A stretch of 64,000 nucleotides of DNA from the NCBI RefSeq assembly GCF_946887195.1, contig NZ_CAMPKE010000003.1, forward strand, positions 124,001 through 188,000, written 5' to 3'. Origin of the DNA: an uncultured Halomonas sp. (lineage in GTDB: Bacteria > Pseudomonadota > Gammaproteobacteria > Pseudomonadales > Halomonadaceae). Numbering within the stretch: position 1 is the first letter of the stretch; each line of letters opens with the position of its first letter. The notes below the pieces were generated by a model. The model had not been told where the DNA came from. It worked only from the letters and a program-made list of their open reading frames with translations, and ran no database searches. Below, one piece after another: positions 7,916-16,512 of this stretch. The position numbers were made by a program, and so were the translations under genes.

Positions 7916-10606
7916 ATGTCTGATTCGATTTCCGAAGAGGCCGAAATCAAGCCGGTCGATGCCCAGCCGCAACCGGTCTATCTCGAGGATTATCAGCCGC
8001 CCGCTTTCCGAATTACCCGTACCGAGCTCAAGTTCGACCTGGAGCCCTCGGCGACCCGGGTCACCGCGCTGCTGCACCTCGAGCGTCATCCCGACAGCGA
8101 ATCCGGCCTGCCGCTGGTCCTCAACGGCGAGAAGCTCGCCCTCAAGCGTATCGCCATCGACGGCCAGGAACTTCAGCCGGGCGAATACCGCCTCGATGAC
8201 GTGACGCTGACCATCATTGACGCCCCCGATCGCCTGCGTCTGGAGACCGAGGTCGAGATCGACCCCGCCGCCAACACCGCACTCGAAGGCCTGTATCTCT
8301 CCAATGGTATGTTCTGCACCCAGTGCGAGGCCGAGGGCTTCCGCCGCATCACCTATTACCTGGATCGCCCGGACGTGATGGCGACCTTCTCGACCACGGT
8401 GATCGGCGATCGCGAGCAGTTGCCGGTGCTGCTCTCCAACGGCAACCCGGTGGAGCGCGGCGAGTTGCCCAGTGGCAGGCATTTCGTCACCTGGGAGGAT
8501 CCGCATCCCAAGCCCAGCTATCTGTTTGCACTGGTCGCCGGGTCGCTGGAGAAGGTCGAGGATCGCTTCATCACCATGAGCGGTCGCGAGGTCGCGCTAC
8601 AGATCTGGGTCGAGCCCGAGAATCTCGACAAGACCGAGCACGCCATGCGCTCGCTCAAGGCGGCGATGAAATGGGACGAAGAGACTTACGGCCGTGAGTA
8701 CGACCTCGACCTGTTCATGATCGTCGCCGTCAACGACTTCAACATGGGCGCGATGGAGAACAAGGGCCTCAACATCTTCAACTCGGCGGCGGTGCTGACC
8801 CACCCGCAGACCGCCACCGACGCCGCCTTCCAGCGTGTCGAGGGCGTCGTCGCCCACGAGTACTTCCACAACTGGTCGGGCAATCGCGTCACCTGCCGCG
8901 ACTGGTTCCAGCTCTCGCTCAAGGAGGGCTTCACGGTCTTCCGCGACCAGAGCTTCTCGGCCGACATGAACTCGGCGCCGGTCAAGCGCATCGAGGATGT
9001 CTCCTTCCTGCGCACCGCGCAATTCGCCGAGGACGCCGGACCCACCGCGCACCCGGTGCGGCCGGATCATTACATCGAGATCTCCAACTTCTACACCTTG
9101 ACCATCTACGAGAAGGGCTCGGAGATCGTGCGCATGCTGCGCAATCTGCTCAGCTGGGAGATATTCCGCCAGGGCTCGGATCTCTATTTCTCGCGCTTCG
9201 ACGGTCAGGCGGTGACCATCGAGGACTTCGTCGGCTGCATGGCCGAGGTCTCCGGGCTCGACCTGACTCAGTTCATGCGCTGGTATTCCCAGGCCGGCAC
9301 GCCGGAGATCGACGCCCACGGCGAGTACGATTACGCCAAGGCCGAATACCGCCTGACCCTGCGTCAGCGTACCCCGGCCACCCCCGGCCAGCCGACCAAG
9401 CAGCCGCTGCATATCCCCATTCGCATCGGCCTGGTGGGCACCAAGTCCGGCGAGGATCTGGCGCTGACCCTGGATGGCCCGGAGGGCAAGGAGTCGCTGG
9501 GCAAGGGCGGCGTGCTGCACCTGCGCGAAGAAGAGCAGACCTTCGTGCTGAGCGATGTCGCCGAAGCGCCGGTGCCGTCGCTGCTGCGCGGCTTCTCGGC
9601 GCCGGTCAAGCTGCGCTTCCCGTATGGCCGCGAGGATCTGGCGTTTCTGCTGCAGCACGACGCCGACGGCTTCAACCGCTGGGACGCCGGCCAGCGCCTG
9701 GCCATGCTGGCGCTGGACGATCTCATCGCCGCCCACCGCAACGGCGTGGAGAAGGTCATGGACGCGCGCGTGACCGAGGCCTTCCGCAGCCTGCTGACCG
9801 CGCCGGAAGAGGACAAGGCGGTGCTCGCCGAGATGCTCACGCTGCCTTCCGAGGCGTATATCGCCGAGCAGCAGCCGGTGGTCGATGTCGATGCCATCCA
9901 TGCGGCGCGTGATTTCGTCAAACAATCGCTGGCCGTCGCCCTGCGCGACGAATTCCTGGCGATCTATCAGGCGAATCGGACCGATGCCGGCTACGAGCCA
10001 TCCGCCGAGCAGATCGCCAGCCGCAGCCTCAAGAACGTGGCGCTGGCCTACCTGATGAGCATCGAGGACGAGGAGGGTGTCGAACTGGCCCGCCAGCAGT
10101 TCGAGGCCGGCCACAACATGACCGACGTGCGTGCCGCGCTGACCCTGCTGGTGCACAGTTCGCGTGCCGATATCGCCGAGCCGGCGCTGCGCGCCTTCGG
10201 CGAGAAGTGGGCTCACGATCCGCTGGTCATGGACCAGTGGTTCAGCATCCAGGTCACCCGGCCGCAGCCCGATGCGCTGAAGCGCGTCGAGTATCTGATG
10301 TCACATCCGGCGTTCTCGCTCAAGAACCCCAACCGGGTGCGTGCGCTGATCGGCGCCTTCGTCGGCCAGAATCGCATCAACTTCCATCGCCTGGACGGCG
10401 CGGGCTACCGGCTGCTGGCCGATGTGGTCATCCAGCTCAACAAGCTCAACCCCGAGATCGCCGCGCGCATCATCACGCCGCTGACCCGCTGGCGGCGCTT
10501 CGACGACGAGCGCCAGGCGTTGATGAAGGCGGAACTCGAGCGGATTAGCGCCGAGGACTTGTCCCCGAACGTCTTCGAAGTCGTCGAGAAGGCGCTGGCC
10601 AATTGA
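7916..10606 (+). CDS. pepN: Aminopeptidase N (M1 family)
   Basis: 896 residues, start ATG 7916 with AGGAG nine bases upstream. M1 metallopeptidase signatures are present: the exopeptidase GAMEN motif (NMGAMENKGLNIFN, about 275), the zinc site HEYFH at 314-318 with distal Glu337 in LSLKEG, and the C-terminal helical domain characteristic of gammaproteobacterial PepN. Length and ligand spacing match E. coli PepN. It removes N-terminal amino acids from peptides in the cytoplasm. Its TGA overlaps the TTG start of the following LysR gene, so peptide breakdown and the regulator of the next transporter may be co-expressed. Confidence 0.97.
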   Translation: MSDSISEEAEIKPVDAQPQPVYLEDYQPPAFRITRTELKFDLEPSATRVTALLHLERHPDSESGLPLVLNGEKLALKRIAIDGQELQPGEYRLDDVTLTIIDAPDRLRLETEVEIDPAANTALEGLYLSNGMFCTQCEAEGFRRITYYLDRPDVMATFSTTVIGDREQLPVLLSNGNPVERGELPSGRHFVTWEDPHPKPSYLFALVAGSLEKVEDRFITMSGREVALQIWVEPENLDKTEHAMRSLKAAMKWDEETYGREYDLDLFMIVAVNDFNMGAMENKGLNIFNSAAVLTHPQTATDAAFQRVEGVVAHEYFHNWSGNRVTCRDWFQLSLKEGFTVFRDQSFSADMNSAPVKRIEDVSFLRTAQFAEDAGPTAHPVRPDHYIEISNFYTLTIYEKGSEIVRMLRNLLSWEIFRQGSDLYFSRFDGQAVTIEDFVGCMAEVSGLDLTQFMRWYSQAGTPEIDAHGEYDYAKAEYRLTLRQRTPATPGQPTKQPLHIPIRIGLVGTKSGEDLALTLDGPEGKESLGKGGVLHLREEEQTFVLSDVAEAPVPSLLRGFSAPVKLRFPYGREDLAFLLQHDADGFNRWDAGQRLAMLALDDLIAAHRNGVEKVMDARVTEAFRSLLTAPEEDKAVLAEMLTLPSEAYIAEQQPVVDVDAIHAARDFVKQSLAVALRDEFLAIYQANRTDAGYEPSAEQIASRSLKNVALAYLMSIEDEEGVELARQQFEAGHNMTDVRAALTLLVHSSRADIAEPALRAFGEKWAHDPLVMDQWFSIQVTRPQPDALKRVEYLMSHPAFSLKNPNRVRALIGAFVGQNRINFHRLDGAGYRLLADVVIQLNKLNPEIAARIITPLTRWRRFDDERQALMKAELERISAEDLSPNVFEVVEKALAN

Positions 10607-11589
10607 GTTTCGAGCACAAGTCCCCGTTGAGCGCCAAGGCCCTGGGTTATCTCTACGAAGTGATACGCCGTGGTTCGGTACGCCGGGCCGCGGTGTATCT
10701 GAACGTGGATGCCTCGGCGATCAGCCGGCAGATTCGTGGCCTGGAAGAGAACGTCGGCGTGGCGCTGTGCGAGCGCCATGATGGCGGGATGCGCGCGACC
10801 GAGGCGGGCTACTTGCTGATCGACCATTATCATCAGCAGAAGGCCGCCGAGTCGGCGGCCCTGTCGCGTCTGAATGCCCTGCAAGGGCTGCGCAGCGGTG
10901 AGGTGCGCATCGCCGTGGGCGAGGGCTTCATCGCCGATCTGATCTCCGCGCCGCTGCAATCCTTCATGGCGCAGCATCCGGGCATCGAGCTGGAAGTGCG
11001 CATGGCCGGGGTCAACGAGGCGATGTCGCTGGTCAAGGATTTCGAGGTCGATCTGGCGCTGCTCTATTCGCCGCCCCAGGACCCGGCGCTCGTTCATCAC
11101 GCCGAGACCCGGCAGCCGCTGGATCTGATCGTGCCGCCAGAGCATCCATTGCTGCGCCAGGATGGCCCGGTCGGCCTCGCCGAAGTGGCGAAATGGCCAC
11201 TGGCGATGATCGACAACTGCACCGGCATGCGCCAGATGGTCGATCAGGCGGCACAGCAGGAGCGGGTGCATCTGGCGCCGCGTCTGCGCACCAATTCGGT
11301 ATCGGTGCTCAAGAATTTCGTGCGTTCGGGCATCGGCGTCACCTTCATGCCGGAGCTGACGGTGATGGAGGAGTTGCGCGGCGGCAACATCCGTCTCATG
11401 CCGCTGCGCCACTCGATACTCTCCGAGGCGCGTGCCTGTATCGCCAGCCGCAAGGGGCGCGAATTGACGGTCGCCGTCAAGGCGTGCCTGGATCACCTGC
11501 GGCGCGGCCTGAGATTCTTCAGTGCCGATGCGCCGCGGCTGCTCGACGAGCGGTGTGGACATAAACGCAACACCCTGCCCATTGAATAG
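10603..11589 (+). CDS. LysR family transcriptional regulator
   Basis: 328 residues from a TTG at 10603 that overlaps the pepN stop codon. The N-terminal winged helix-turn-helix (residues 10-70) contains GSVRRAAVYLNVDASAISRQIRGLEENVGV, the standard LysR recognition helix, followed by a periplasmic-binding-like effector domain. It is 79 bases upstream of a TRAP transporter operon on the same strand and is the likely regulator of that operon (inference from position). The effector is presumably the transported compound. Confidence 0.9.
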   Translation: MSFEHKSPLSAKALGYLYEVIRRGSVRRAAVYLNVDASAISRQIRGLEENVGVALCERHDGGMRATEAGYLLIDHYHQQKAAESAALSRLNALQGLRSGEVRIAVGEGFIADLISAPLQSFMAQHPGIELEVRMAGVNEAMSLVKDFEVDLALLYSPPQDPALVHHAETRQPLDLIVPPEHPLLRQDGPVGLAEVAKWPLAMIDNCTGMRQMVDQAAQQERVHLAPRLRTNSVSVLKNFVRSGIGVTFMPELTVMEELRGGNIRLMPLRHSILSEARACIASRKGRELTVAVKACLDHLRRGLRFFSADAPRLLDERCGHKRNTLPIE

Positions 11590-11668
11590 TCAACGTGACC
11601 ACGATTAGCGTGGCGGGGCAGGGCCGCTTCGGCCCGCTTCGATAAAAAACAATCTGGGGAATTACACG

Positions 11669-12709
11669 ATGGTCAAAGGGATCACTCGCGGTCTGACGCT
11701 GTTCGGGTCGGCCATGGCATTGAGTCTTGGCGTTCTGGCAACGCCGGTGCAGGCGCAAACGATCAATCTCAGCTACAACGGCGCTCCCGATCTGGACAAG
11801 AACGCCGTGCACGTCTTCGCCAGCACCCTGAAGTCGCTGGTCGAGAAAAAGACCGATGGCGAGTTGGAGCTCAAGCTCTACCCCAACAGCATGCTGGGCG
11901 GCGAGCAGGAGCGCATGGAGCAGGTCATCGCCTCTCCCGGTCTGAACATCGCCTCGTTCGCGGGTGTGGCGCCGCTGATTCCGGAAATCTATGTCAGCGC
12001 GATTCCGTTCCTGTTCAAGGACTTCGAGGCCGCGCGCCAGTTCTTCGATGAAGGCGATTACTGGCAGAACGTTCAGCAAGTCTTCAGCGAGCGGGCCAAT
12101 GGCGCGCAGATTCTCGCGGTCGTCGAGGAGGGCGGCTTCCTGGCGTTCACCAATAACGAGCGGCCGATTACCGGGCCGAAGGATTTCGAGGGGCTGCGCT
12201 TCCGCGCGATGGATCCCAGCCAGGTCGCGCTCTACGAGGCCTTCGGCGCCTCCGGTACGCCGATCCCCTGGACCGAGACCTACATGGCGCTGCGTACCGG
12301 CGTGGCCGACGGCCAGATGAATCCGCCGATGTACATCATCCTGGGCAGCCTGTATGAGGTTCAGAAGTACCTGACGCTGGCCAATATCCAGTATTCGGAC
12401 CAGTTCCTGGTGGCCAATGGCCAGCTGCTGGATAGCCTGAGCGACGAGAACCGTGAGGCGCTGCTGTCGGCCGTCCACGAGGCCAACCAGATGGCGCGCA
12501 TCACCAACCAGGCCAAGGTGGGCGAGCGTATTGCCTATCTGCAAGAGCAGGGCATGGAGATCACCAACACCTCCGAGGTCGATCTCGAGGCGCTGCGCGC
12601 CCAGGGCCAGCCGGCTTACCTGGATTGGCTCACCGGAGAGCAGGGCATCGACCAGCGCTGGGTCGACATGGCGCTCGAAGATGCCGGCATGACGAAGCTC
12701 GCCAACTGA
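11669..12709 (+). CDS. TRAP transporter substrate-binding protein (DctP family)
   Basis: 346 residues. Residues 1-29 are a signal peptide ending in VQAQ, so the product is periplasmic. The DctP fold is shown by HVFASTLKSLVEKKTDGELELKLYPNSMLGGE, by the conserved Arg in GLRFRAMDPSQ that clamps a substrate carboxylate in characterised members, and by TYMALRTGVADGQMNPP. The Arg implies an acidic ligand. It is the first gene of a dctP-dctQ-dctM-dipeptidase operon. A 14-bp hairpin follows its stop and may raise the ratio of binding protein to permease. Confidence 0.93.
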   Translation: MVKGITRGLTLFGSAMALSLGVLATPVQAQTINLSYNGAPDLDKNAVHVFASTLKSLVEKKTDGELELKLYPNSMLGGEQERMEQVIASPGLNIASFAGVAPLIPEIYVSAIPFLFKDFEAARQFFDEGDYWQNVQQVFSERANGAQILAVVEEGGFLAFTNNERPITGPKDFEGLRFRAMDPSQVALYEAFGASGTPIPWTETYMALRTGVADGQMNPPMYIILGSLYEVQKYLTLANIQYSDQFLVANGQLLDSLSDENREALLSAVHEANQMARITNQAKVGERIAYLQEQGMEITNTSEVDLEALRAQGQPAYLDWLTGEQGIDQRWVDMALEDAGMTKLAN

Positions 12710-12735
12710 GTTTCAAATCCCTCGACTGCGATACC

Positions 12736-12768
12736 TCGGCACTGGCGTCCGATTGACGCCAGTGCCGA
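12736..12768 (+). other. Intra-operon hairpin between dctP and dctQ
   Basis: A perfect 14-bp stem (12736-12749 with 12755-12768) around a five-base loop, without a following T run. It is therefore probably an mRNA-stabilising or processing structure, not a full terminator. The second TRAP operon in this window has an equally placed hairpin. Confidence 0.7.
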
Positions 12769-12798
12769 TACCTTCCGCTGATTTGTTGCGAGACGATC

Positions 12799-13305
12799 AT
12801 GACTAACGGTTTTGCCGTGTGGCGCGAGCGATCGCTTGCCTTTTCGCGCCGCATTACCCTATGGGTCGCCAGTTCATTGCTGTTGGCCACGGTACTGGTG
12901 GTTCTGTATGGAGTGTTGACACGCTACGTGCTCGGCGGAGCGCCCATCTGGATGAATGAGCTGGCCCGATTTTTGACCATCGCCACCGTGATGCTGGCAC
13001 TGGGGGCGGTCTGGGTCGAAGGCGCGCACATGCGCGTATCGCTGATCGAACGTCTGTTGCCATCCGGCCTGGTCAATGTGCTGGTGTTCTATCAGTGGTT
13101 GTTGACGCTATTTCTGGTCGGGAGCGCGACCTGGCTGAGCCTGCAATACGCCCTGTCGGCGTCGATATTCACCACCATGGGGCTCGGTATCAGCCGCGCC
13201 ATTCCGCTCATGACGCTACCGGTCGGCTTTGCACTGCTGACCTGGCAGGTGCTGTGGTATGGCCCTAGGCCGCTACGTACCGAACTCGAGGAGGCCGAAC
13301 TATGA
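12799..13305 (+). CDS. TRAP transporter small permease subunit (DctQ family)
   Basis: 168 residues with four hydrophobic segments (about 22-45, 55-72, 92-115, 135-158), the DctQ topology. LARFLTIATVMLALGAVWVEGAHMRV includes the usual position of the conserved acidic/His region between TM2 and TM3. Its stop overlaps the dctM start (ATGA), so the two are translationally coupled. It forms the inner-membrane complex with DctM that accepts substrate from the binding protein using the sodium gradient. Confidence 0.9.
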   Translation: MTNGFAVWRERSLAFSRRITLWVASSLLLATVLVVLYGVLTRYVLGGAPIWMNELARFLTIATVMLALGAVWVEGAHMRVSLIERLLPSGLVNVLVFYQWLLTLFLVGSATWLSLQYALSASIFTTMGLGISRAIPLMTLPVGFALLTWQVLWYGPRPLRTELEEAEL

Positions 13306-14579
13306 TTCTGGCCATGTTTGGTGTGTTTCTCGCCCACGTGCTGCTGGGGCTGCCGCTGTTCCTGGCCTTGTTGACCACGGCGCTGGTGGGTTTTCTATTC
13401 GTCGATCCGGCGATGATCGCGCGTATCGCGCCGCAGCAGTTCTTCGGTGGCATCAACGTGTTTTCGCTGATGGCGATTCCGCTGTTCATCCTGGCCGGCA
13501 ACCTGATGAACGCCAGCGGGCTGACCGAGCGCCTGATGCGCCTGGCACGGCTGATGGTCGGGCATCTGCGCGGCGGCATGGGGCATGTCAATGTGGTGTC
13601 GAGCGTGTTCTTCGCCGGCGTGAACGGCTCGGCGGTCGCGGATACCGCGGCGTTGGGTCCGCTGCTGGTTCCCGCGATGCGCAAGGAGGGCTACTCGACC
13701 TCGTTCGCGGCGGGGTTGACCGCCGGTAGTTCATTGATCGGGCCGATCATCCCGCCGAGCATTTTCATGATTCTGTATGCCTCGCTGACCAATACCTCGG
13801 TGGGCAATCTGTTTCTGGCCGGCGTGGTTCCCGGTTTGCTGTTGGGCGGGGCCTTCATGCTGATGAATGCCTGGTACGCTCGGCATAAGCAGTTGCCGGT
13901 ACGCGGTGAGCGCCCATCGCGCAGTGAGTTGGGCTCGGCGATCCTTGGCGCCCTGCCGGCGTTGATCGCGCCATTCATCATCGTTGCGGGTATCGTGCTG
14001 GGGTTCGTCACACCCACCGAATCGGGCGCGCTGATCGTCGCTTACGTGGCGCTGTTCGGTCTGGTCATGGGCTCGATGCCGCTGACTCGGGTCTGGGTGG
14101 CGATGCGCGAGACCGCCAAATTGACCTCGGCGATCTTCGTCATCATGGCGGTATCGTCCATCGTCAGTTGGCTGTTGTCCTACGCGCAGGTGCCGGCGCA
14201 ATTCGTCGACCTGCTGACGCCGTACATCGACAATCCGCTCATGATATTGCTGGTGCTGAGCGCGATCACCTTCGTCACCGGCATGTTCATGGAGGAGGTT
14301 TCGGCGCTGATGCTGCTCACGCCGATCTTCGTTCCCGTGGCCATGGCCGCCGGCATCGACCCGATACACCTGGGCGTGATCATTACGCTGAACATCACCA
14401 TCGCTCTCATCACGCCACCGATGGGCGCCTGTGTATTCGTCGCCGCCGCGGTGAGCCGGATCGACATTACTTCCTTGTTCCGCACCATCTGGCCGTTCGT
14501 GCTGGTCGGGCTATGCGTATTGCTGCTGCTGATCGTGTTTCCCGCGCTGACACTCTGGCTACCGGCCCTCTTGGGATAA
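13302..14579 (+). CDS. TRAP transporter large permease subunit (DctM family)
   Basis: 425 residues, about 11-12 hydrophobic segments. DctM signatures are MAIPLFILAGNLMNASGLTERL, the GVNGSAVADTAALGPLLVPAMRKEGYS loop, LIGPIIPPSIFMILYA and the C-terminal ITPPMGACVFVAAAVSRI. It is the ion-coupled transporter subunit. It overlaps dctQ by four bases and is separated from the dipeptidase gene by only seven bases, tying the transporter to that enzyme. Confidence 0.95.
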   Translation: MILAMFGVFLAHVLLGLPLFLALLTTALVGFLFVDPAMIARIAPQQFFGGINVFSLMAIPLFILAGNLMNASGLTERLMRLARLMVGHLRGGMGHVNVVSSVFFAGVNGSAVADTAALGPLLVPAMRKEGYSTSFAAGLTAGSSLIGPIIPPSIFMILYASLTNTSVGNLFLAGVVPGLLLGGAFMLMNAWYARHKQLPVRGERPSRSELGSAILGALPALIAPFIIVAGIVLGFVTPTESGALIVAYVALFGLVMGSMPLTRVWVAMRETAKLTSAIFVIMAVSSIVSWLLSYAQVPAQFVDLLTPYIDNPLMILLVLSAITFVTGMFMEEVSALMLLTPIFVPVAMAAGIDPIHLGVIITLNITIALITPPMGACVFVAAAVSRIDITSLFRTIWPFVLVGLCVLLLLIVFPALTLWLPALLG

Positions 14580-14586
14580 TCGACGC

Positions 14587-15354
14587 ATGACTCTGGCTAT
14601 ATCTTACCCTCCCGTTCCCAGCTGCCCGGAGCCCGATTGGTCCCGGGTGAGCGCGCTACCCATTCGAGGGTGCCAATCGGCGCTGGTCCCAATGAGCCTG
14701 GCACCGAAGCCCGTCATGATCTATCCCATCTATGCCAAGCGGAGCATTCCTGGCGCCGTGGCGGAATGTCATGTGCGCCCCGAGGTGCATCGCCGCTTGT
14801 TGCAGGTGGCTCGGAGTCTGCCTGCGGGGTTATCGCTGGTGGTACTCGATGCCTGGCGGCCCTGGCGGGTGCAGCAGTACCTGTTCGATACGCTCTTCGC
14901 GGCGATTCGTGAAAGACACGGCGAACTGGATAATGACGCTGTGTTGGCTCGGACGCGCGAGTTCGTCTCGTTGCCCAGCCGCGACCCCGCCGCGCCGAGC
15001 CCGCATCTGACCGGGGGTGCGGTGGACGTCACCCTATGCGATGAGAACGGCCTGCAACTGGAGATGGGCACGGCCTTCGATGAAGCGGTGCCGGCCTCGC
15101 ATAGCGATTACTTCGAGCGCCATGCACCGACTGACGATACCCAGCGTCTGGCACGCGACAATCGTCGGCTGCTTTACCATGCCATGAGCGAAGCCGGCTT
15201 CACCAACCTGCCCAGCGAGTGGTGGCATTACGATTTCGGCGATCAACTCTGGGCCTGGTATCGCGGCGAGCGCGAGGCGCTATATGGGCCCACCGAGATC
15301 GAAAGCATCGAGGACTCATTGGTATCGGCGGTGGTGAAAGACAAGCATCACTAA
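14587..15354 (+). CDS. ddpX: D-alanyl-D-alanine dipeptidase (VanX/DdpX, peptidase family M15D)
   Basis: 255 residues. The VanX active-site set is complete: Arg91 in DAWRP, the zinc ligands His140 and Asp147 in SPHLTGGAVD, Glu211 and His214 in EWWHYD. The spacings (7 and 3) equal those in VanX. The enzyme hydrolyses D-Ala-D-Ala or related dipeptides. No signal peptide is seen, so it is cytoplasmic. Coming seven bases after dctM, it probably processes what the TRAP system imports, by analogy with E. coli ddpX beside an ABC transporter. No vanHA genes are present, so vancomycin resistance is not suggested. Its TAA lies inside a transposon-type target duplication. Confidence 0.88.
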   Translation: MTLAISYPPVPSCPEPDWSRVSALPIRGCQSALVPMSLAPKPVMIYPIYAKRSIPGAVAECHVRPEVHRRLLQVARSLPAGLSLVVLDAWRPWRVQQYLFDTLFAAIRERHGELDNDAVLARTREFVSLPSRDPAAPSPHLTGGAVDVTLCDENGLQLEMGTAFDEAVPASHSDYFERHAPTDDTQRLARDNRRLLYHAMSEAGFTNLPSEWWHYDFGDQLWAWYRGEREALYGPTEIESIEDSLVSAVVKDKHH

Positions 15355-15497
15355 GGAACCACCGCATAAATGCCTGCACGGACGAATGGCTACGTTACGC
15401 GGTACTCGAAGGCTCGCCTAACCTCATGTTATGTCTCGCCTTCTGTGCTCCGTGCGCCTTGCCCTTCATGCCGTTCGGCGATTTATTCAGCGATTCC
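15355..15497. mobile_element. MITE-like inverted-repeat element (type 1, copy A)
   Basis: 143 bp with ends GGAACCACCGCATAAATG and, inverted, GGAATCGCTGAATAAATC. It is flanked on both sides by CTAA (15351-15354 and 15498-15501), a clean target duplication of the YTAR kind known for IS5-subgroup elements. The left CTAA includes the ddpX stop codon. There is no transposase gene. An internal hairpin pairs GAAGGC (15408-15413) with GCCTTC (15438-15443). A second full copy lies at 21145-21285 and a fragment at 60956. Confidence 0.8.
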
Positions 15498-15526
15498 CTA
15501 ACCGCGTTACGGATGGGCGAAAACGG

Positions 15527-15560
15527 ACGGGCCGCTCGAATGAGCGGCCCGTTTATTATT
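15527..15560. terminator. Rho-independent terminator, probably bidirectional
   Basis: A perfect 11-bp stem, ACGGGCCGCTC (15527-15537) with GAGCGGCCCGT (15542-15552), a GAAT loop and TTATTATT behind it. It lies between the end of the TRAP-dipeptidase operon and the convergent IalB-like gene; on the minus strand a short T run follows after three bases. Confidence 0.75.
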
Positions 15561-15588
15561 GCCAGCGGTGGGCTGTTATGCAGCGAAC

Positions 15589-16113
15589 CTAGCTGGAGAT
15601 GCGGTCATCGGCGGCAGTGAAGCCGGAGAGCGACACGGGGAGATCGAGACGATTGCCGCGAGGCCCGATGACGCTGACCGTCGCGGTGCTACCGCTACGC
15701 ATACGCTGGCGTAGGGACTCGGAAATCGGCAGATCGGCACGGCACCCCTGCTGCTGGCAGACCTGATACGGAAAGTTGATCGGCTCGCCGTCGTCGACGA
15801 TCAGTTGCAGACCCGGCGCCAGGCGCACGCCCAGCGGCAGCAGGAAAATCATCGCGGCGGTGTCGATCTCCTGCGGGTAGGCCATGATCACGCGCATGAT
15901 CGGCTGGCCACTTTGCGGGCTGTTGATCAGTTGGGTCATCTCGCAGATGGTCGGCTGAGCGTTGACCGGGCAGCGTACTTCCCAATCCTCGAATTGCTCG
16001 GAATCGTACTGGGGAGCGCCCGCCGGTTGCTGCTGTGCGAACGCCAAGGGCGCAAGCAGGGTCAAGAGCAGCAGCGTCAGGATTTTGGAACGCAGAGGGA
16101 AACGATAGGGCAT
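15589..16113 (-). CDS. Invasion-associated locus B (IalB)-like periplasmic protein
   Basis: 174 residues using the ATG at 16113. Residues 1-25 are a clear signal peptide (basic start, LLLLTLLAPLAFA). The mature part has FEDWEVRCP, a Cys pair around QPTICEM, IVDDGEPINFPYQVCQQQGCRADLP with a second Cys pair, and a final beta-rich segment, the layout of the IalB family. The four cysteines likely form disulphides in the periplasm. Family function outside Bartonella is unclear; in free-living bacteria it is simply a small envelope protein. Confidence 0.82.
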   Translation of the reverse strand: MPYRFPLRSKILTLLLLTLLAPLAFAQQQPAGAPQYDSEQFEDWEVRCPVNAQPTICEMTQLINSPQSGQPIMRVIMAYPQEIDTAAMIFLLPLGVRLAPGLQLIVDDGEPINFPYQVCQQQGCRADLPISESLRQRMRSGSTATVSVIGPRGNRLDLPVSLSGFTAADDRISS

Positions 16114-16203
16114 GGCGAGCCATCCTTGGTTGTTAGCTATCTCTACTTTACGCGACATCGAGCGTTTCGTCATGATGATTGGTGCGTACCTGGCGCATGG
16201 TTA

Positions 16204-16497
16204 TCAGGCGATCAGCCAACTCAATACCATCAGCCCGAGCAACGTCCAGATCAAGCCACCGACGATTGCGCGATTCATGAAGGCGCGGATGCCCTTGTAG
16301 AGTAGCAGCAAGCCGATGAGCAATACGATCAGACCGAACAATGACGGGCTCATGCCCAGCGAGCCGGTCAGCCCTTCAATGAAATCGTGCACGGCGCCGC
16401 CGAACCCGGCGAAGATACTCGACAGCAGATCGACGATGAAGCGAATCGCATCGCCCAGGCTGTCGCCGAGCCAATTGAAGAAGCCATTCTCACCCAT
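16204..16497 (-). CDS. Small hypothetical membrane protein
   Basis: 97 residues. The N-terminal 50 residues are amphipathic (FFNWLGDSLGDAIRFIVDLLSSIFAGFGG); two hydrophobic segments follow at about 54-67 and 78-96 (SLFGLIVLLIGLLLLYKG and IVGGLIWTLLGLMVLSWLIA). I do not recognise a family. It lies 15 bases downstream of nfo on the same strand, so it is probably expressed with that gene. Codon usage looks like the neighbours, supporting a real gene. Confidence 0.6.
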   Translation of the reverse strand: MGENGFFNWLGDSLGDAIRFIVDLLSSIFAGFGGAVHDFIEGLTGSLGMSPSLFGLIVLLIGLLLLYKGIRAFMNRAIVGGLIWTLLGLMVLSWLIA

Positions 16498-16512
16498 TGA
16501 GCCAGTCCTTCC

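Noticed and set aside
7523..8506. 327-residue minus-strand frame
   Set aside because: Crosses the ybaN-like gene, the pepN promoter and the pepN start; no ribosome-binding site or family resemblance.
8597..10216. 539-residue open frame on the minus strand
   Set aside because: It lies wholly inside pepN, whose M1 motifs are complete; antisense frames this long are expected in GC-rich codon usage. The translation is His/Arg/Gln-rich with no motif.
14587..15354. Vancomycin resistance locus
   Set aside because: The VanX-type enzyme is present but VanH, VanA/B ligase and VanRS are not; the transporter context points to dipeptide use.
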